A stretch of 40,172 bases of DNA from an uncultured Mollicutes bacterium (GTDB taxonomy: Bacteria; Bacillota_I; Bacilli_A; UBA3375): assembly GCA_900551955.1 (NCBI GenBank), contig UWSE01000004.1:1-40172 (forward strand), given 5' to 3'. Both the position numbers and the translations under genes were made by a program. Of the stretch, positions 15,841 through 24,741 are shown one piece after another. Position 1 is the first letter of the stretch. Every line of letters begins with the position of its first letter. A model generated the notes under the pieces. It saw only the letters and a program-made list of their open reading frames with translations, did not search any database and had not been told where the DNA came from.

Positions 15841-16078
15841 CTTCTACCTCACAGCTAGTAGTAAATATTTGCTGATAAATCTTTTTAATTGAAGCACTAT
15901 TACTGAATTTATTAGCTTTTTCTAAAATAAACTTTTGACGATCATTATCGACAATTGGGAGCTTATTTTCTTTCTTATATTCTCCTACTTGCTTCACTAA
16001 TTCAAAACGCTTATCTAATAATTCCATTAATTGGTGATCTATATTATTGATCCCATCGCGTAATTGTTCTAAATCCAT
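15833..16078 (-). CDS. Chorismate mutase, AroQ class
   Basis: Chorismate mutase converts chorismate to prephenate for tyrosine and phenylalanine synthesis. This 81-residue all-helical protein is a free-standing AroQ domain: LRDGINNIDHQLMELLDKR (6-24) supplies the first helix with the conserved Arg7 and Arg24, and VGEYKKENKLPIVDNDRQ (31-48) supplies the Lys and Arg/Asp residues of the active site. There is no prephenate dehydratase or DAHP synthase domain. It overlaps the AroE-AroK fusion by eight bases and starts seven bases after the FUSC gene, so the aromatic genes form the distal end of the mnmG unit. Confidence 0.9.
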   Translation of the reverse strand: MDLEQLRDGINNIDHQLMELLDKRFELVKQVGEYKKENKLPIVDNDRQKFILEKANKFSNSASIKKIYQQIFTTSCEVEDE

Positions 16079-16085
16079 AATCTTC

Positions 16086-17858
16086 CTATATTTGTTGGGT
16101 AGTTAGAATTTGATGTAGTTTTGGCACCTCATCATATTCTAATGTTCCTAATTTGTCAACTTCTTTAATAATATTATCAATTTCTGGTTGGGAAATTAAT
16201 TTATTTTTAATACATAAATAATAATGGAATAAATTATTAGTTATTTCAAAACATTGTGGTGTTATTGGGGTAGTATAACGCCCATTACTTTCACATTCTA
16301 TGATACTTTTATTAATATTGTTATTAGCTAAATTAGGAATTAAAATACGAGTATTAATTTTATGATCTTCGACTTTTTCTTTTGCTAATACTTTAACATC
16401 AGTATAGATTTCTTCTAAACAATTTAAATAACGATATAAATCATATTTAATTGAATCTTGTAATGTATATTTAAAGACAAAACGGTTAAATAAAATACCG
16501 ATAAATAATCCAACCATAATCATTACTAGACGTGATACAAATACCATAATTTCTTTGCTAATAGGATCATTTACCATTAACATTCCTACAGCTGAGAACG
16601 TTACCAAGACAATTTTATATTTATATTGTGTTTGGAACATATGAATGTAATTAGCTAACATTAAAATAATTAATCTTATAGTACTGTCTCTAAAAATTGA
16701 AAAGATTACCATTAAGGCAAATGATCCAGCAATTGTTGCTAATAAACGATATTTCATTTTTTGGACTGATTTTTCAAATAATGGAGTCATTACTGAAATT
16801 ACAGTAAAGACTGCCCATTTACCATCAGGGAAATGGAACAAATCAGAAATAAATGAAATTAAAGAAACGGCAATTGCAATTTTAATAGCAAATGATTGCT
16901 CTACTGCATAGCGTTTAACTTTCACAGTATTTTTTTTTGCCTTAGTATAAGTGTGTTGCTCAATAAATTCTTTTGCTTTGTCAGTAATAGATATTTTTTT
17001 ATTAATGTATTTAATATTATTATCAATAATCGTAATATTGTTTCTTAAATTAATATTACTAATATCTTTAGTATCAAATTTAGTGATATCACTTAAACTA
17101 CTTACTTCTACTTTTAATTGATTTAAATAATTAATCAATATGTATTTATCACTATCATTATAATTATTTAAATGATAATATATATTTCCTAATGTTTCTA
17201 TTACATTTATAATAATATTATTTTTGTAGCTATTAGCACTTTTATCTGCTTTATAATCAAACATTGATAGTTTTAAATTGGCAATTGTTGTCTCAAATTG
17301 ATTTTCTTTTCCTTCAACGTCTAATATTAATTGATCAATCAAATTAGTTATATTTTTAATTCGTTTTGATGCATAGTCACGGTGTTTATAAACAGAATAA
17401 CCGACAACTATTATTGGACAAATACATAGTGCTGCTAATCTAATTAATAAATCTTTTACTACTATTGATGGATCATTGGCAATATTAATTGGATTAAATA
17501 AGATAAAAGCATATTGTAAGGTGAAAGGAAAATACATCTCCATTCTAAAGCTATTATAATATCCATAAGCTATCATATAAACAACGATAAAATTAATAAT
17601 TAAAGCTAGATAGATATTATAGGAAGCAATGAATCCTCCTAGTCCCATCAATATGTTTAAAAATAAGATCTTACCAAAGAATTTAGCTGGAGTTACACTT
17701 AAGTTATAAGGCATAAACATTAAGTATGCTGTAACAGTGGTTACTCCGATTAATGTATTACTTTCACCAAATGCTAATTTAAAGACAACGACAAATAAGA
17801 TTACTTCGATTAATAACTTTAAATTATACCAGGCTTTCATAAGCCATGCTTTATCCAT
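16086..17858 (-). CDS. FUSC-family integral membrane protein (aromatic-acid-exporter-like)
   Basis: The 590-residue chain has the duplicated FUSC layout: a first block of helices (about 10-155), a charged cytosolic region of about 160 residues (155-315) rich in Asn/Ile/Lys, a second block of helices (about 320-440) and a C-terminal cytosolic domain (440-590). The second block includes the family's FPDGKWAVFTVISVMTP-type segment (about 348-364), where a fusaric-acid-resistance protein would have its pore motif. Homologues include efflux proteins for aromatic acids, but many Gram-positive members have no known substrate. It lies directly before chorismate mutase and AroE-AroK, which would fit export of an aromatic compound; that link is positional only. 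An AGGAGG SD precedes the ATG. A run of nine A residues lies in the coding strand (16930-16938). Confidence 0.8.
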   Translation of the reverse strand: MDKAWLMKAWYNLKLLIEVILFVVVFKLAFGESNTLIGVTTVTAYLMFMPYNLSVTPAKFFGKILFLNILMGLGGFIASYNIYLALIINFIVVYMIAYGYYNSFRMEMYFPFTLQYAFILFNPINIANDPSIVVKDLLIRLAALCICPIIVVGYSVYKHRDYASKRIKNITNLIDQLILDVEGKENQFETTIANLKLSMFDYKADKSANSYKNNIIINVIETLGNIYYHLNNYNDSDKYILINYLNQLKVEVSSLSDITKFDTKDISNINLRNNITIIDNNIKYINKKISITDKAKEFIEQHTYTKAKKNTVKVKRYAVEQSFAIKIAIAVSLISFISDLFHFPDGKWAVFTVISVMTPLFEKSVQKMKYRLLATIAGSFALMVIFSIFRDSTIRLIILMLANYIHMFQTQYKYKIVLVTFSAVGMLMVNDPISKEIMVFVSRLVMIMVGLFIGILFNRFVFKYTLQDSIKYDLYRYLNCLEEIYTDVKVLAKEKVEDHKINTRILIPNLANNNINKSIIECESNGRYTTPITPQCFEITNNLFHYYLCIKNKLISQPEIDNIIKEVDKLGTLEYDEVPKLHQILTTQQI

Positions 17859-17865
17859 ACTCCTC

Positions 17866-20010
17866 CTATTCTACGAATTGGTTTTTATATAAATTGGCAT
17901 AGAACCCATTTTGAGCTAAAAGTTCTTTATGGTTTCCTGTTTCAATAATTTCTCCATCTTTTAAGACTAAGATATAATCAGCTTTTAAAATTGTTTTTAA
18001 ACGATGGGCAATGACAAAGCTTGTACGTCCTTTAATAATTGCATCCATCGCTTTTTGGATTTTACCTTCAGTAATTGTATCAACATTACTAGTAGCTTCA
18101 TCTAATACTAAAATACTTGGATCCGTTATAATTGTACGGGCAATAGATATTAATTGTTTTTGTCCTGTTGAAAAGACACTTGAATCATTACTAATTTGTG
18201 TATCATAACCATCTTCTAAACTCATGATATATTCATGAATATTAGCTACTTTACAAGCATTCATTACTTCTTCTATTGTAGCATCATTTTTACCAAAACT
18301 TACATTTTCTCGAATTGTTCCTTTAAATAAAACACTTTCTTGTAATACGATTCCAATATTACGACGTAGTTCTGATAAATCATATCCTTTAATGTTATGG
18401 TTATCAATTAAGATCTCCCCACCAGTTACATCATAGAAACGATTAAGTAAGTTCATGATCGTTGTTTTACCACTTCCAGTAGGCCCTACAATAGCAATCA
18501 TTTTTCCTGGATGAGCAACAAAGTTAATGTCTTTTAAGACAGGTTTATTTTTTAAGTATTCAAAGTTAACATGTTTAAATTCAATATCACTATTAGGATT
18601 AGTGAATGGAATTGGATTAGCACAGTTAACTATTTCTTCTTCTTCATCAAATACTTCTTGGACACGATTAGCACCACTCATTCCTAACTCAACCATGTTA
18701 TATTGTGCTACAGTTGATGCTAATTGCATAGAGAATTGTTGTGAATATTGAATAAATGCTACTAATAATCCAACACTAAAGATTCCTTCAATTACCATCT
18801 TAGATCCTGTAAATACCATTAACCCTAATGTTACAAATCCCATTCCCATCATAATAGGCATTAATAATCCAGAATAGATTTGCCCTTTAAAAGCATTATC
18901 TTTAAAGTCATTATTATATTGTTCAAATTTAGAAATAGTTTGATCTTTTAAGTTATAAGAAATAATTTCTTTTTGACCACTTAAAGATTCATCAATAAAT
19001 CCATTTAATGCCCCTAATTTTTCTTGTTGTTTAGAAACATATTTTTGCGCTTTTTTAAGAATTCCACTACTTAATAATACTGATAATAATCCAAAGACTA
19101 TAATTAACCAGAATAATGGTTTTTGCACAGTAAAACTTCCTAGGGCAATTGAAGAATCATCTTGATTCCACATCATGATTGCAACTCCTCCAACCATACA
19201 TAAACTTGATAAGATTTGGATAGCTGATGAGTTTAAAAACATTTGAATATTTTCAATATCATTAGTGAAACGAGACAATAAGTCTCCAGTATTACTCATA
19301 TCATAGAATCTAATTGATAAGTTTGCAATTTTTCTAAATAATCTATTTCTAATGTTTTTACAAGTTTTAACTGTTATATTTACAAATAATAGAGTATATA
19401 AACTCATTCCAATCGCTAAACTAATAAATGTTAATAATAACTTAATAATAAATTCTTTAAAGTCTTTATATTTTTCACTACGTAATTGTTTAATATCTTT
19501 TGTATTATTAGCTATACTTACTAATTGTTCTCCTGGTAAACTTTTTAACATTTGTTTACTAAACGGATTTAAGTTACTATCTTCAATATATTTAATTTGT
19601 TGTTCATTAAATTTTTGCTGATCAAGTACATATTGTTTATTTAATAAAATTGTATCAGTCAATACTTGTTTTATATGAAATTGTTCTTTAATTTGTTGTT
19701 GATCGGCATTAAGAATTTGATGTTTTTGTTCTTCACTTAATGTTGAAAGTTTATCAACAATTGTTTGGCGTTCTTCTTGAGTTAATTCTTCATCTTGATC
19801 GATAATTTCATTCACTTCATTTAAGTTTTTTTCAGCAATACTAACACCTATATATTGACCTAAAGCATTAAAGCTTTCTCCTAATAATTTTGGTGCTTGG
19901 ACATTTAAGTATGTAGCACAAATCATTAATCCAATCACTATAACAAAAGTCAGAAAATAACGTTTAGCATTACGTACTATTAATCGAGCACCATTTAATA
20001 ATTTAGTCAT
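17866..20010 (-). CDS. ABC exporter half-transporter with large extracellular insertion (consensus Walker B)
   Basis: This 714-residue half-transporter has a membrane domain followed by an ATPase domain. TM1 (18-38) and TM2 (187-209) are separated by about 140 hydrophilic, helical, Gln/Glu-rich residues, a large outside domain absent from its partner. The ATPase domain has Walker A GPTGSGKTT (about 508-516), Q-loop VLQES, an altered signature FSTGQKQ (normally LSGGQ), Walker B LVLDEATS with the catalytic Glu and the switch His in IAHR. Combined with the next gene's defects, this is the arrangement of heterodimeric exporters with one active and one degenerate ATP site (BmrC/BmrD-like). The ATG overlaps the end of the partner gene by eight bases. 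Substrate is unknown; drug or lipid/peptide export is typical of the group. Confidence 0.92.
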   Translation of the reverse strand: MTKLLNGARLIVRNAKRYFLTFVIVIGLMICATYLNVQAPKLLGESFNALGQYIGVSIAEKNLNEVNEIIDQDEELTQEERQTIVDKLSTLSEEQKHQILNADQQQIKEQFHIKQVLTDTILLNKQYVLDQQKFNEQQIKYIEDSNLNPFSKQMLKSLPGEQLVSIANNTKDIKQLRSEKYKDFKEFIIKLLLTFISLAIGMSLYTLLFVNITVKTCKNIRNRLFRKIANLSIRFYDMSNTGDLLSRFTNDIENIQMFLNSSAIQILSSLCMVGGVAIMMWNQDDSSIALGSFTVQKPLFWLIIVFGLLSVLLSSGILKKAQKYVSKQQEKLGALNGFIDESLSGQKEIISYNLKDQTISKFEQYNNDFKDNAFKGQIYSGLLMPIMMGMGFVTLGLMVFTGSKMVIEGIFSVGLLVAFIQYSQQFSMQLASTVAQYNMVELGMSGANRVQEVFDEEEEIVNCANPIPFTNPNSDIEFKHVNFEYLKNKPVLKDINFVAHPGKMIAIVGPTGSGKTTIMNLLNRFYDVTGGEILIDNHNIKGYDLSELRRNIGIVLQESVLFKGTIRENVSFGKNDATIEEVMNACKVANIHEYIMSLEDGYDTQISNDSSVFSTGQKQLISIARTIITDPSILVLDEATSNVDTITEGKIQKAMDAIIKGRTSFVIAHRLKTILKADYILVLKDGEIIETGNHKELLAQNGFYANLYKNQFVE

Positions 20011-21730
20011 TATCTTCCTCCTTTTGTGTTAAGTAAATTTCTTGATAAGTTTTACTCATTTCTATTAAATCTTGATGAGTACCAATAGCTTCTATACTGC
20101 CTTCATTTAAAACAATAATTTTATCGGTTTCAATGATTGAAGAGATTTTTTGAGCAACTATTACTACACCCATATCTTTTAAGTCAGAATAAATTGCATC
20201 TTTGACTAATTTCTCACTTTGTGCATCTAGTGCTGAAGTTGAATCGTCTAAAATTAAAATATCCGGTTTTTTCATTAATCCACGAGCAATACTTAAACGT
20301 TGTTTTTGTCCACCAGAAAAGTTAGCCCCTTTTTGGTAAACTTCAGATTTGAATCCATCTGGTTTTTTACTAATAAACTCACTAGCTTGTGCTATGTCAC
20401 TTGCCCAAACTAAATCAACTTCAGTTGCTTCTTGGTTAGCATTATATAAGTTCGATTCAATATCTCCACTAAATAAGTTAGCTTTTTGCAATACAATCGC
20501 AATATGTTTTAATAATTCATCATGATTATATACGAATTGATCTTCCCCATTGATTGTAATTGTTCCTTTAGTTGGATAGAATAATTGGGCAATTAATTGC
20601 ACTAATGTCGATTTACCACTACCAGTTGGTCCAATAATCCCAACTTTCTCTCCTTTATTGATTTCAAAACTAATATCTTGTAATGTTGGTTTACTACTAG
20701 AAGCGTAAGTAAAATCAACATTATTAAAACTCATATTTTTAATTTCTTTAATTGTTTTAGTTTGGTATGGATTATCTTCTTTAACATCTAAGATTTCATC
20801 AATACGACGTACACTTACCATCGCTCGACCCAATTGGTTCATCATAAATCCACCATTAACAACTGTAAACATTAAAATCATAATGTATTGTGAGAATGAT
20901 ACAATGTTTGCTAATGAATTAGGATCTTTAACACCTACACTTGATAAATTAAATAATACATATAAAACAATCAAGTTAGCTACCAATGTAACAAAAGGAA
21001 TTAATAAACCGAAACTCATTCCAATTTTTTTGAAGTTTTTTGAATATCCATCTACTTCTTTTTTAAAGTCAGCTTCTTCTTTATCTTCTTGAACAAATGA
21101 TTTAACTACTCTTGCACCATCAACATTTTGTTTAACAATTGTATTTAAGTTTTCTGTAGCTATTTGATTAATTTTAAATTTTGGCATTAAACTTCTAATG
21201 GTAATAATCATTACTATTACTACGATAAAGATATATAAGAATGTTGTCCACCAATATTTAGGTACTGACAAAATTGTGAAGATAATACATCCAATAAACA
21301 TTAATGGGATACGAAGTACTAGTTGGAACATTGCCATTATTAAGTTTTGTACTTGGGTAACATCATTAGTTAATCTTACAATTAAATGTGATACTGAGAA
21401 TTTCTCAATTTGTTGGTAACTAAATTTTTGAATTTTTTTAAATATATCACTACGTAGATGTGTTCCAACAAATGTAGAAATTTTAGCTGCAATAAAAGTA
21501 TTGATAATTCCTAACAATAATCCAATAATCCCTACACTAATTACTAGGATTCCTGCATTAAATACTGCATGTTGATCAATACTAACATTTCCAGCTGCAT
21601 CAATGGTATTTAAATTCTTTATAATTTTTGAAGTCAGGTTTGGTTGCCATAAAGATATTATTACTTGACAAAAAGAAATAACTAAAGAAACTACAACTAA
21701 ACCTTTTTTCTCTTTTATATATTTCATCAT
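20003..21730 (-). CDS. ABC exporter half-transporter with degenerate ATPase residues
   Basis: This 575-residue half-transporter has six membrane helices in about 1-310 and a C-terminal ATPase domain with Walker A GPTGSGKST (about 366-374), intact signature FSGGQKQ (about 470) and Walker B LILDDSTSALD, where the catalytic Glu is Asp. The switch histidine is replaced by Gln in VVIVAQKISSI. Its own Walker A/B/switch residues would pair with the altered FSTGQ signature of the partner, giving the non-hydrolysing site, while its good signature completes the active site of the other subunit. GGAG precedes the tandem ATGs at the start (MM). It follows the aminopeptidase gene after 12 bases. Confidence 0.93.
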   Translation of the reverse strand: MMKYIKEKKGLVVVSLVISFCQVIISLWQPNLTSKIIKNLNTIDAAGNVSIDQHAVFNAGILVISVGIIGLLLGIINTFIAAKISTFVGTHLRSDIFKKIQKFSYQQIEKFSVSHLIVRLTNDVTQVQNLIMAMFQLVLRIPLMFIGCIIFTILSVPKYWWTTFLYIFIVVIVMIITIRSLMPKFKINQIATENLNTIVKQNVDGARVVKSFVQEDKEEADFKKEVDGYSKNFKKIGMSFGLLIPFVTLVANLIVLYVLFNLSSVGVKDPNSLANIVSFSQYIMILMFTVVNGGFMMNQLGRAMVSVRRIDEILDVKEDNPYQTKTIKEIKNMSFNNVDFTYASSSKPTLQDISFEINKGEKVGIIGPTGSGKSTLVQLIAQLFYPTKGTITINGEDQFVYNHDELLKHIAIVLQKANLFSGDIESNLYNANQEATEVDLVWASDIAQASEFISKKPDGFKSEVYQKGANFSGGQKQRLSIARGLMKKPDILILDDSTSALDAQSEKLVKDAIYSDLKDMGVVIVAQKISSIIETDKIIVLNEGSIEAIGTHQDLIEMSKTYQEIYLTQKEEDND

Positions 21731-21742
21731 AATTACTCCTTT

Positions 21743-22969
21743 CTATATACAAAAGTCACCATCTTTAAAAATTTGGACTTGACTTCCATCTTCTTTGATT
21801 CCATAGATATTCATATCAGGTGTTCCGAACATAAAATCAACATGAATTGCTGAATCATTACAACCTAGTTGATCTAATTCTTCTTTACTTAGATTTTCAC
21901 CATTTTTAACGGTAGTTGGATAAGCTTTCCCTAATGCTAGGTGGCAGCTAGCATTTTCATCATATAATGTTGTAAAAAATAAAATATTACTTAATGAAAT
22001 TGGGGTATGATAACTAACTAAAGCAACTTCTCCTAAGCTTCTACTTCCTTCATCAGTATTTAACATACTTTGTAGGATTTCCTCACCAACTTCAGCTTTA
22101 GCATCAATTACTCTTCCATCTTTAAATTCTAAATAGAAGTCATCAATTAATTGGCCATGATAACTTAATGGTTTAGAACTATATACTTTCCCATTAACAT
22201 TACGTTTGTCTGGCATTGAATATACTTCCTCAGTTGGAATATTAGCAATAAACGGTTGATTATTAGTATGATTAATAGAATTAGCTGCTAAAAATTGATA
22301 ATCTTTAACTAATCCGACATTTAAATCAGTTCCTTTTTCGTTAACAAAATAAAGAGAAGTAAAATTATTATCATTAATAATTTTGGCATAAGTTTGTAAA
22401 TGATTGATGTGTTCTTCCCACGCATTAATTGGATCATCATTATCACAACGTGTCATTTTAAAAATCATATCCCATAATTTATTAATACAATCTTCATCAT
22501 TAGGAAAAACTTCCATTGCCCATTTTTTAGTTGGAACTGCCACAATACACCATGACACTAAATCATTCATAATCGCCTCATCTTTTTTGTTTAATAAACG
22601 ATGAACTGTTTGCTGCCATGCTGATAACTTATCATGATCAATTCCACTTAAGGCTTGAGAATCTAGTCCATCTAGTGATAAGAAACAACTGTTAGTATCC
22701 ACAAAGTATTCACTTCGAGCAATAGCAAAGTCTTCGATTGTTTCAAAATGTTTTATATCTTCATATTTATATTTTAATTTAGTCAATTCCGGATCATTCC
22801 AATCAACTACAACTTTATTCGCTCCCATTTGGTATGCACTATCTACTATTTGGTGAACTATATCAGCACATTCTAAGGGACTATTAATAACTAAATTTTG
22901 ACCTGGTTGTAAGTTAAGTCCGATTTTTAACACAATATTAATATAATTATCTAAGTATTTTTGATTCAT
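21743..22969 (-). CDS. Family M29 metallo-aminopeptidase
   Basis: M29 aminopeptidases (AmpS/PepS/AmpT) are cytoplasmic two-metal enzymes that trim N-terminal residues from peptides. The 408-residue length is typical. Visible family features are the N-terminal LNLQPGQNLVINSPLECADIV domain, KVVVDWNDPELT, the catalytic half with NIPTEEVYSMPDKRNVNGKVY (metal-binding Glu residues), LGEVALV, FTTLYDENASCHLALGKAYP and the final HVDFMFGTPDMNIYG. Its ATG lies 23 bases inside the end of the kinase gene with GGAG upstream, so it is translationally coupled. It may serve general peptide turnover; a specific link to the kinase or exporter is not shown. Confidence 0.94.
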   Translation of the reverse strand: MNQKYLDNYINIVLKIGLNLQPGQNLVINSPLECADIVHQIVDSAYQMGANKVVVDWNDPELTKLKYKYEDIKHFETIEDFAIARSEYFVDTNSCFLSLDGLDSQALSGIDHDKLSAWQQTVHRLLNKKDEAIMNDLVSWCIVAVPTKKWAMEVFPNDEDCINKLWDMIFKMTRCDNDDPINAWEEHINHLQTYAKIINDNNFTSLYFVNEKGTDLNVGLVKDYQFLAANSINHTNNQPFIANIPTEEVYSMPDKRNVNGKVYSSKPLSYHGQLIDDFYLEFKDGRVIDAKAEVGEEILQSMLNTDEGSRSLGEVALVSYHTPISLSNILFFTTLYDENASCHLALGKAYPTTVKNGENLSKEELDQLGCNDSAIHVDFMFGTPDMNIYGIKEDGSQVQIFKDGDFCI

Positions 22970-24158
22970 CTTTACTCCGTAATGGTTTTAGTAAACGATT
23001 AACTTCATCTACCCAATATTTATTTGTTTTTATTAAATTATAAATTTGATTACAATCATTTAGATAAATAAAAAAATTTCTCACCACAATTAGTTGGTCA
23101 GAATTAATTTTACAACTTTGAATTATGTAGTTATAATTTTTAATTCGCTCATATATTTCTACGATATCTACATCTTTTAACATTAAATTACGACATAGTG
23201 CCATCTCTTCAGCACTATAACAAGGTTTAGCATAGACTTTTATGTGATTATAGTCTAATTGGTTATTAAACCCTTCTTTAATTTGCCACATTTGACGCGA
23301 AGTTAAATCATCATTTAAAATTAACTTTAAAATATTGTCACTAACTTGCTCATTAATTGCATGTTTAATTACCCCAATTTGGCTATCATTATAATTATGT
23401 TGATAAATGTCATCAATAATCCATTCACTAACATTATTAGCTTTTAGTTGCTTGATTTGATAAATTTGTTCTGCAACTAATTGGTTTTCGGATAAATAAG
23501 AAATAATTTCATCAATACTATTAAAACGATCTTTAGGATCTAAGGCTGTGGCTTTTTTAATTAAAGGATACAAATATTCTTTGTCTTCTTCTTTTAGACA
23601 ATGTTTAACTAGCACTTCAATAGTTTTTCCTAAACTAAAAATATCGCTTTTAACTGTTGTTTGATTAAAACCATATTGTTCAGGGCTTGCATAAAATTTA
23701 GTCCCTAAATATGTCGTATCACTATATTTATCTTGTTGATACTTTCTTGATATATCATAATCAATTATAACTACTTCATCATCAACTAACAAAATATTAG
23801 CAGGTTTTATATCACGATGAATAATTCCTTGAGAATGTAATGTTTTAAGACCACTACAAATTTGGGCTATAATTTGATATAGATATTCTTTAGAAATTAT
23901 CTTTTTAGCTTTAACTAACTTTTCTAAGCTAGCACCTTGATAGATTTTAGTTAAGTAAATTAATTTATCTTCTTGTTTTTGAAAATAACCAATTCTAGCT
24001 AAGTGCTTATTAGTTTTTGATAATTCTGCAATTTGCATTAATGTTTCATAACTACTAAGTGGTGCTTGCTTAGCAAAGTAATAATTCTCACCGCTTTGAT
24101 AAACACTAAAGGTTTTAGTAGGTGAAAATTTATAATTACCAATATGGTTAAACTTCAT
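22947..24158 (-). CDS. Ser/Thr protein kinase fused to QMxxI-type helical repeats
   Basis: Residues 1-225 are a Hanks-type protein kinase domain with Lys30 (YYFAK), HRDIKPANIL (114-123), a DYD variant of DFG (133-135), GTKFYASPEQ (152-161) and the SDIFSLG helix (171-177). The glycine-rich loop is not recognisable, and the N-lobe is short. Residues about 240-375 consist of imperfect 30-40 residue helical repeats of the form 'hydrophobic-x-QM-xxI-xxGx..hxxYAxPxYSxEEM', for example around 286-310 and 311-330, resembling the QMxxIRxGL repeats found in proteins of gut Firmicutes. There is no transmembrane helix and no PASTA domain, so it is not a PrkC/Stk1 orthologue. It overlaps tdk by 11 bases and the aminopeptidase by 23. 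Substrate unknown. Confidence 0.88.
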   Translation of the reverse strand: MKFNHIGNYKFSPTKTFSVYQSGENYYFAKQAPLSSYETLMQIAELSKTNKHLARIGYFQKQEDKLIYLTKIYQGASLEKLVKAKKIISKEYLYQIIAQICSGLKTLHSQGIIHRDIKPANILLVDDEVVIIDYDISRKYQQDKYSDTTYLGTKFYASPEQYGFNQTTVKSDIFSLGKTIEVLVKHCLKEEDKEYLYPLIKKATALDPKDRFNSIDEIISYLSENQLVAEQIYQIKQLKANNVSEWIIDDIYQHNYNDSQIGVIKHAINEQVSDNILKLILNDDLTSRQMWQIKEGFNNQLDYNHIKVYAKPCYSAEEMALCRNLMLKDVDIVEIYERIKNYNYIIQSCKINSDQLIVVRNFFIYLNDCNQIYNLIKTNKYWVDEVNRLLKPLRSKDESKILR

Positions 24159-24741
24159 AATTAGGTCCTAATTCTCCTGTATGGAAATGATAATTACATA
24201 GCATGACATATTCAACATTATTTTCTGGAATATCAACTAAGATGGTTGGACCATCTTTGGTTAATTTACCATTAATAACTCTTCCGTTTTGGCGGGCTTT
24301 TTTTCCACACCAACAAACACTAGTACTTTCTTCCATCTTATCACAACGTTCAATAATTCTTTTACTTCCAGGAAATAAATTACCACGAAAATCGACCTTA
24401 ATTCCAAAGAAAATAATACTTTCAATATCATGATTATATCCATAATCAATGATTGTATCGATTACTTGTTTAGATAAAAAGTTACATTCTTCAATCAAAT
24501 AAATTTTAGCACTACTTTTTTCTAATATAGATAATACTTGTTTAGGATCATCTTCTTTAATCTCAATGGCATCTAAACTAAGTCCGGTACGACTAGAAAC
24601 TTTATTTTTTACTTTTTGGTCTAATTCAGGTTTTAAGATTAAAGTTTCAATACCATTTTCCATATAGTTATGGGCAATTTTAATTAACTCTAAGCTTTTT
24701 CCTGAATTCATACACCCGTACTTATATATAATCTTAGTCAT
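24148..24741 (-). CDS. tdk: Thymidine kinase
   Basis: Thymidine kinase phosphorylates thymidine to dTMP in the salvage pathway. The 197-residue protein is of the type II (TK1-like) family: P-loop GCMNSGKS (9-16), a catalytic segment EECNF (84-88) in place of the usual DEAQF, the lasso/substrate region FFGIKVDFRGNLFPGS (about 115-130), and a zinc site made by CWC near residue 142 and the CNYHF segment near 187. The DE to EE change keeps the acidic residue. It overlaps mnmG by eight bases and the kinase by eleven, so the three genes are tightly coupled. Annotated with confidence from motif order. Confidence 0.93.
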   Translation of the reverse strand: MTKIIYKYGCMNSGKSLELIKIAHNYMENGIETLILKPELDQKVKNKVSSRTGLSLDAIEIKEDDPKQVLSILEKSSAKIYLIEECNFLSKQVIDTIIDYGYNHDIESIIFFGIKVDFRGNLFPGSKRIIERCDKMEESTSVCWCGKKARQNGRVINGKLTKDGPTILVDIPENNVEYVMLCNYHFHTGELGPNYEV

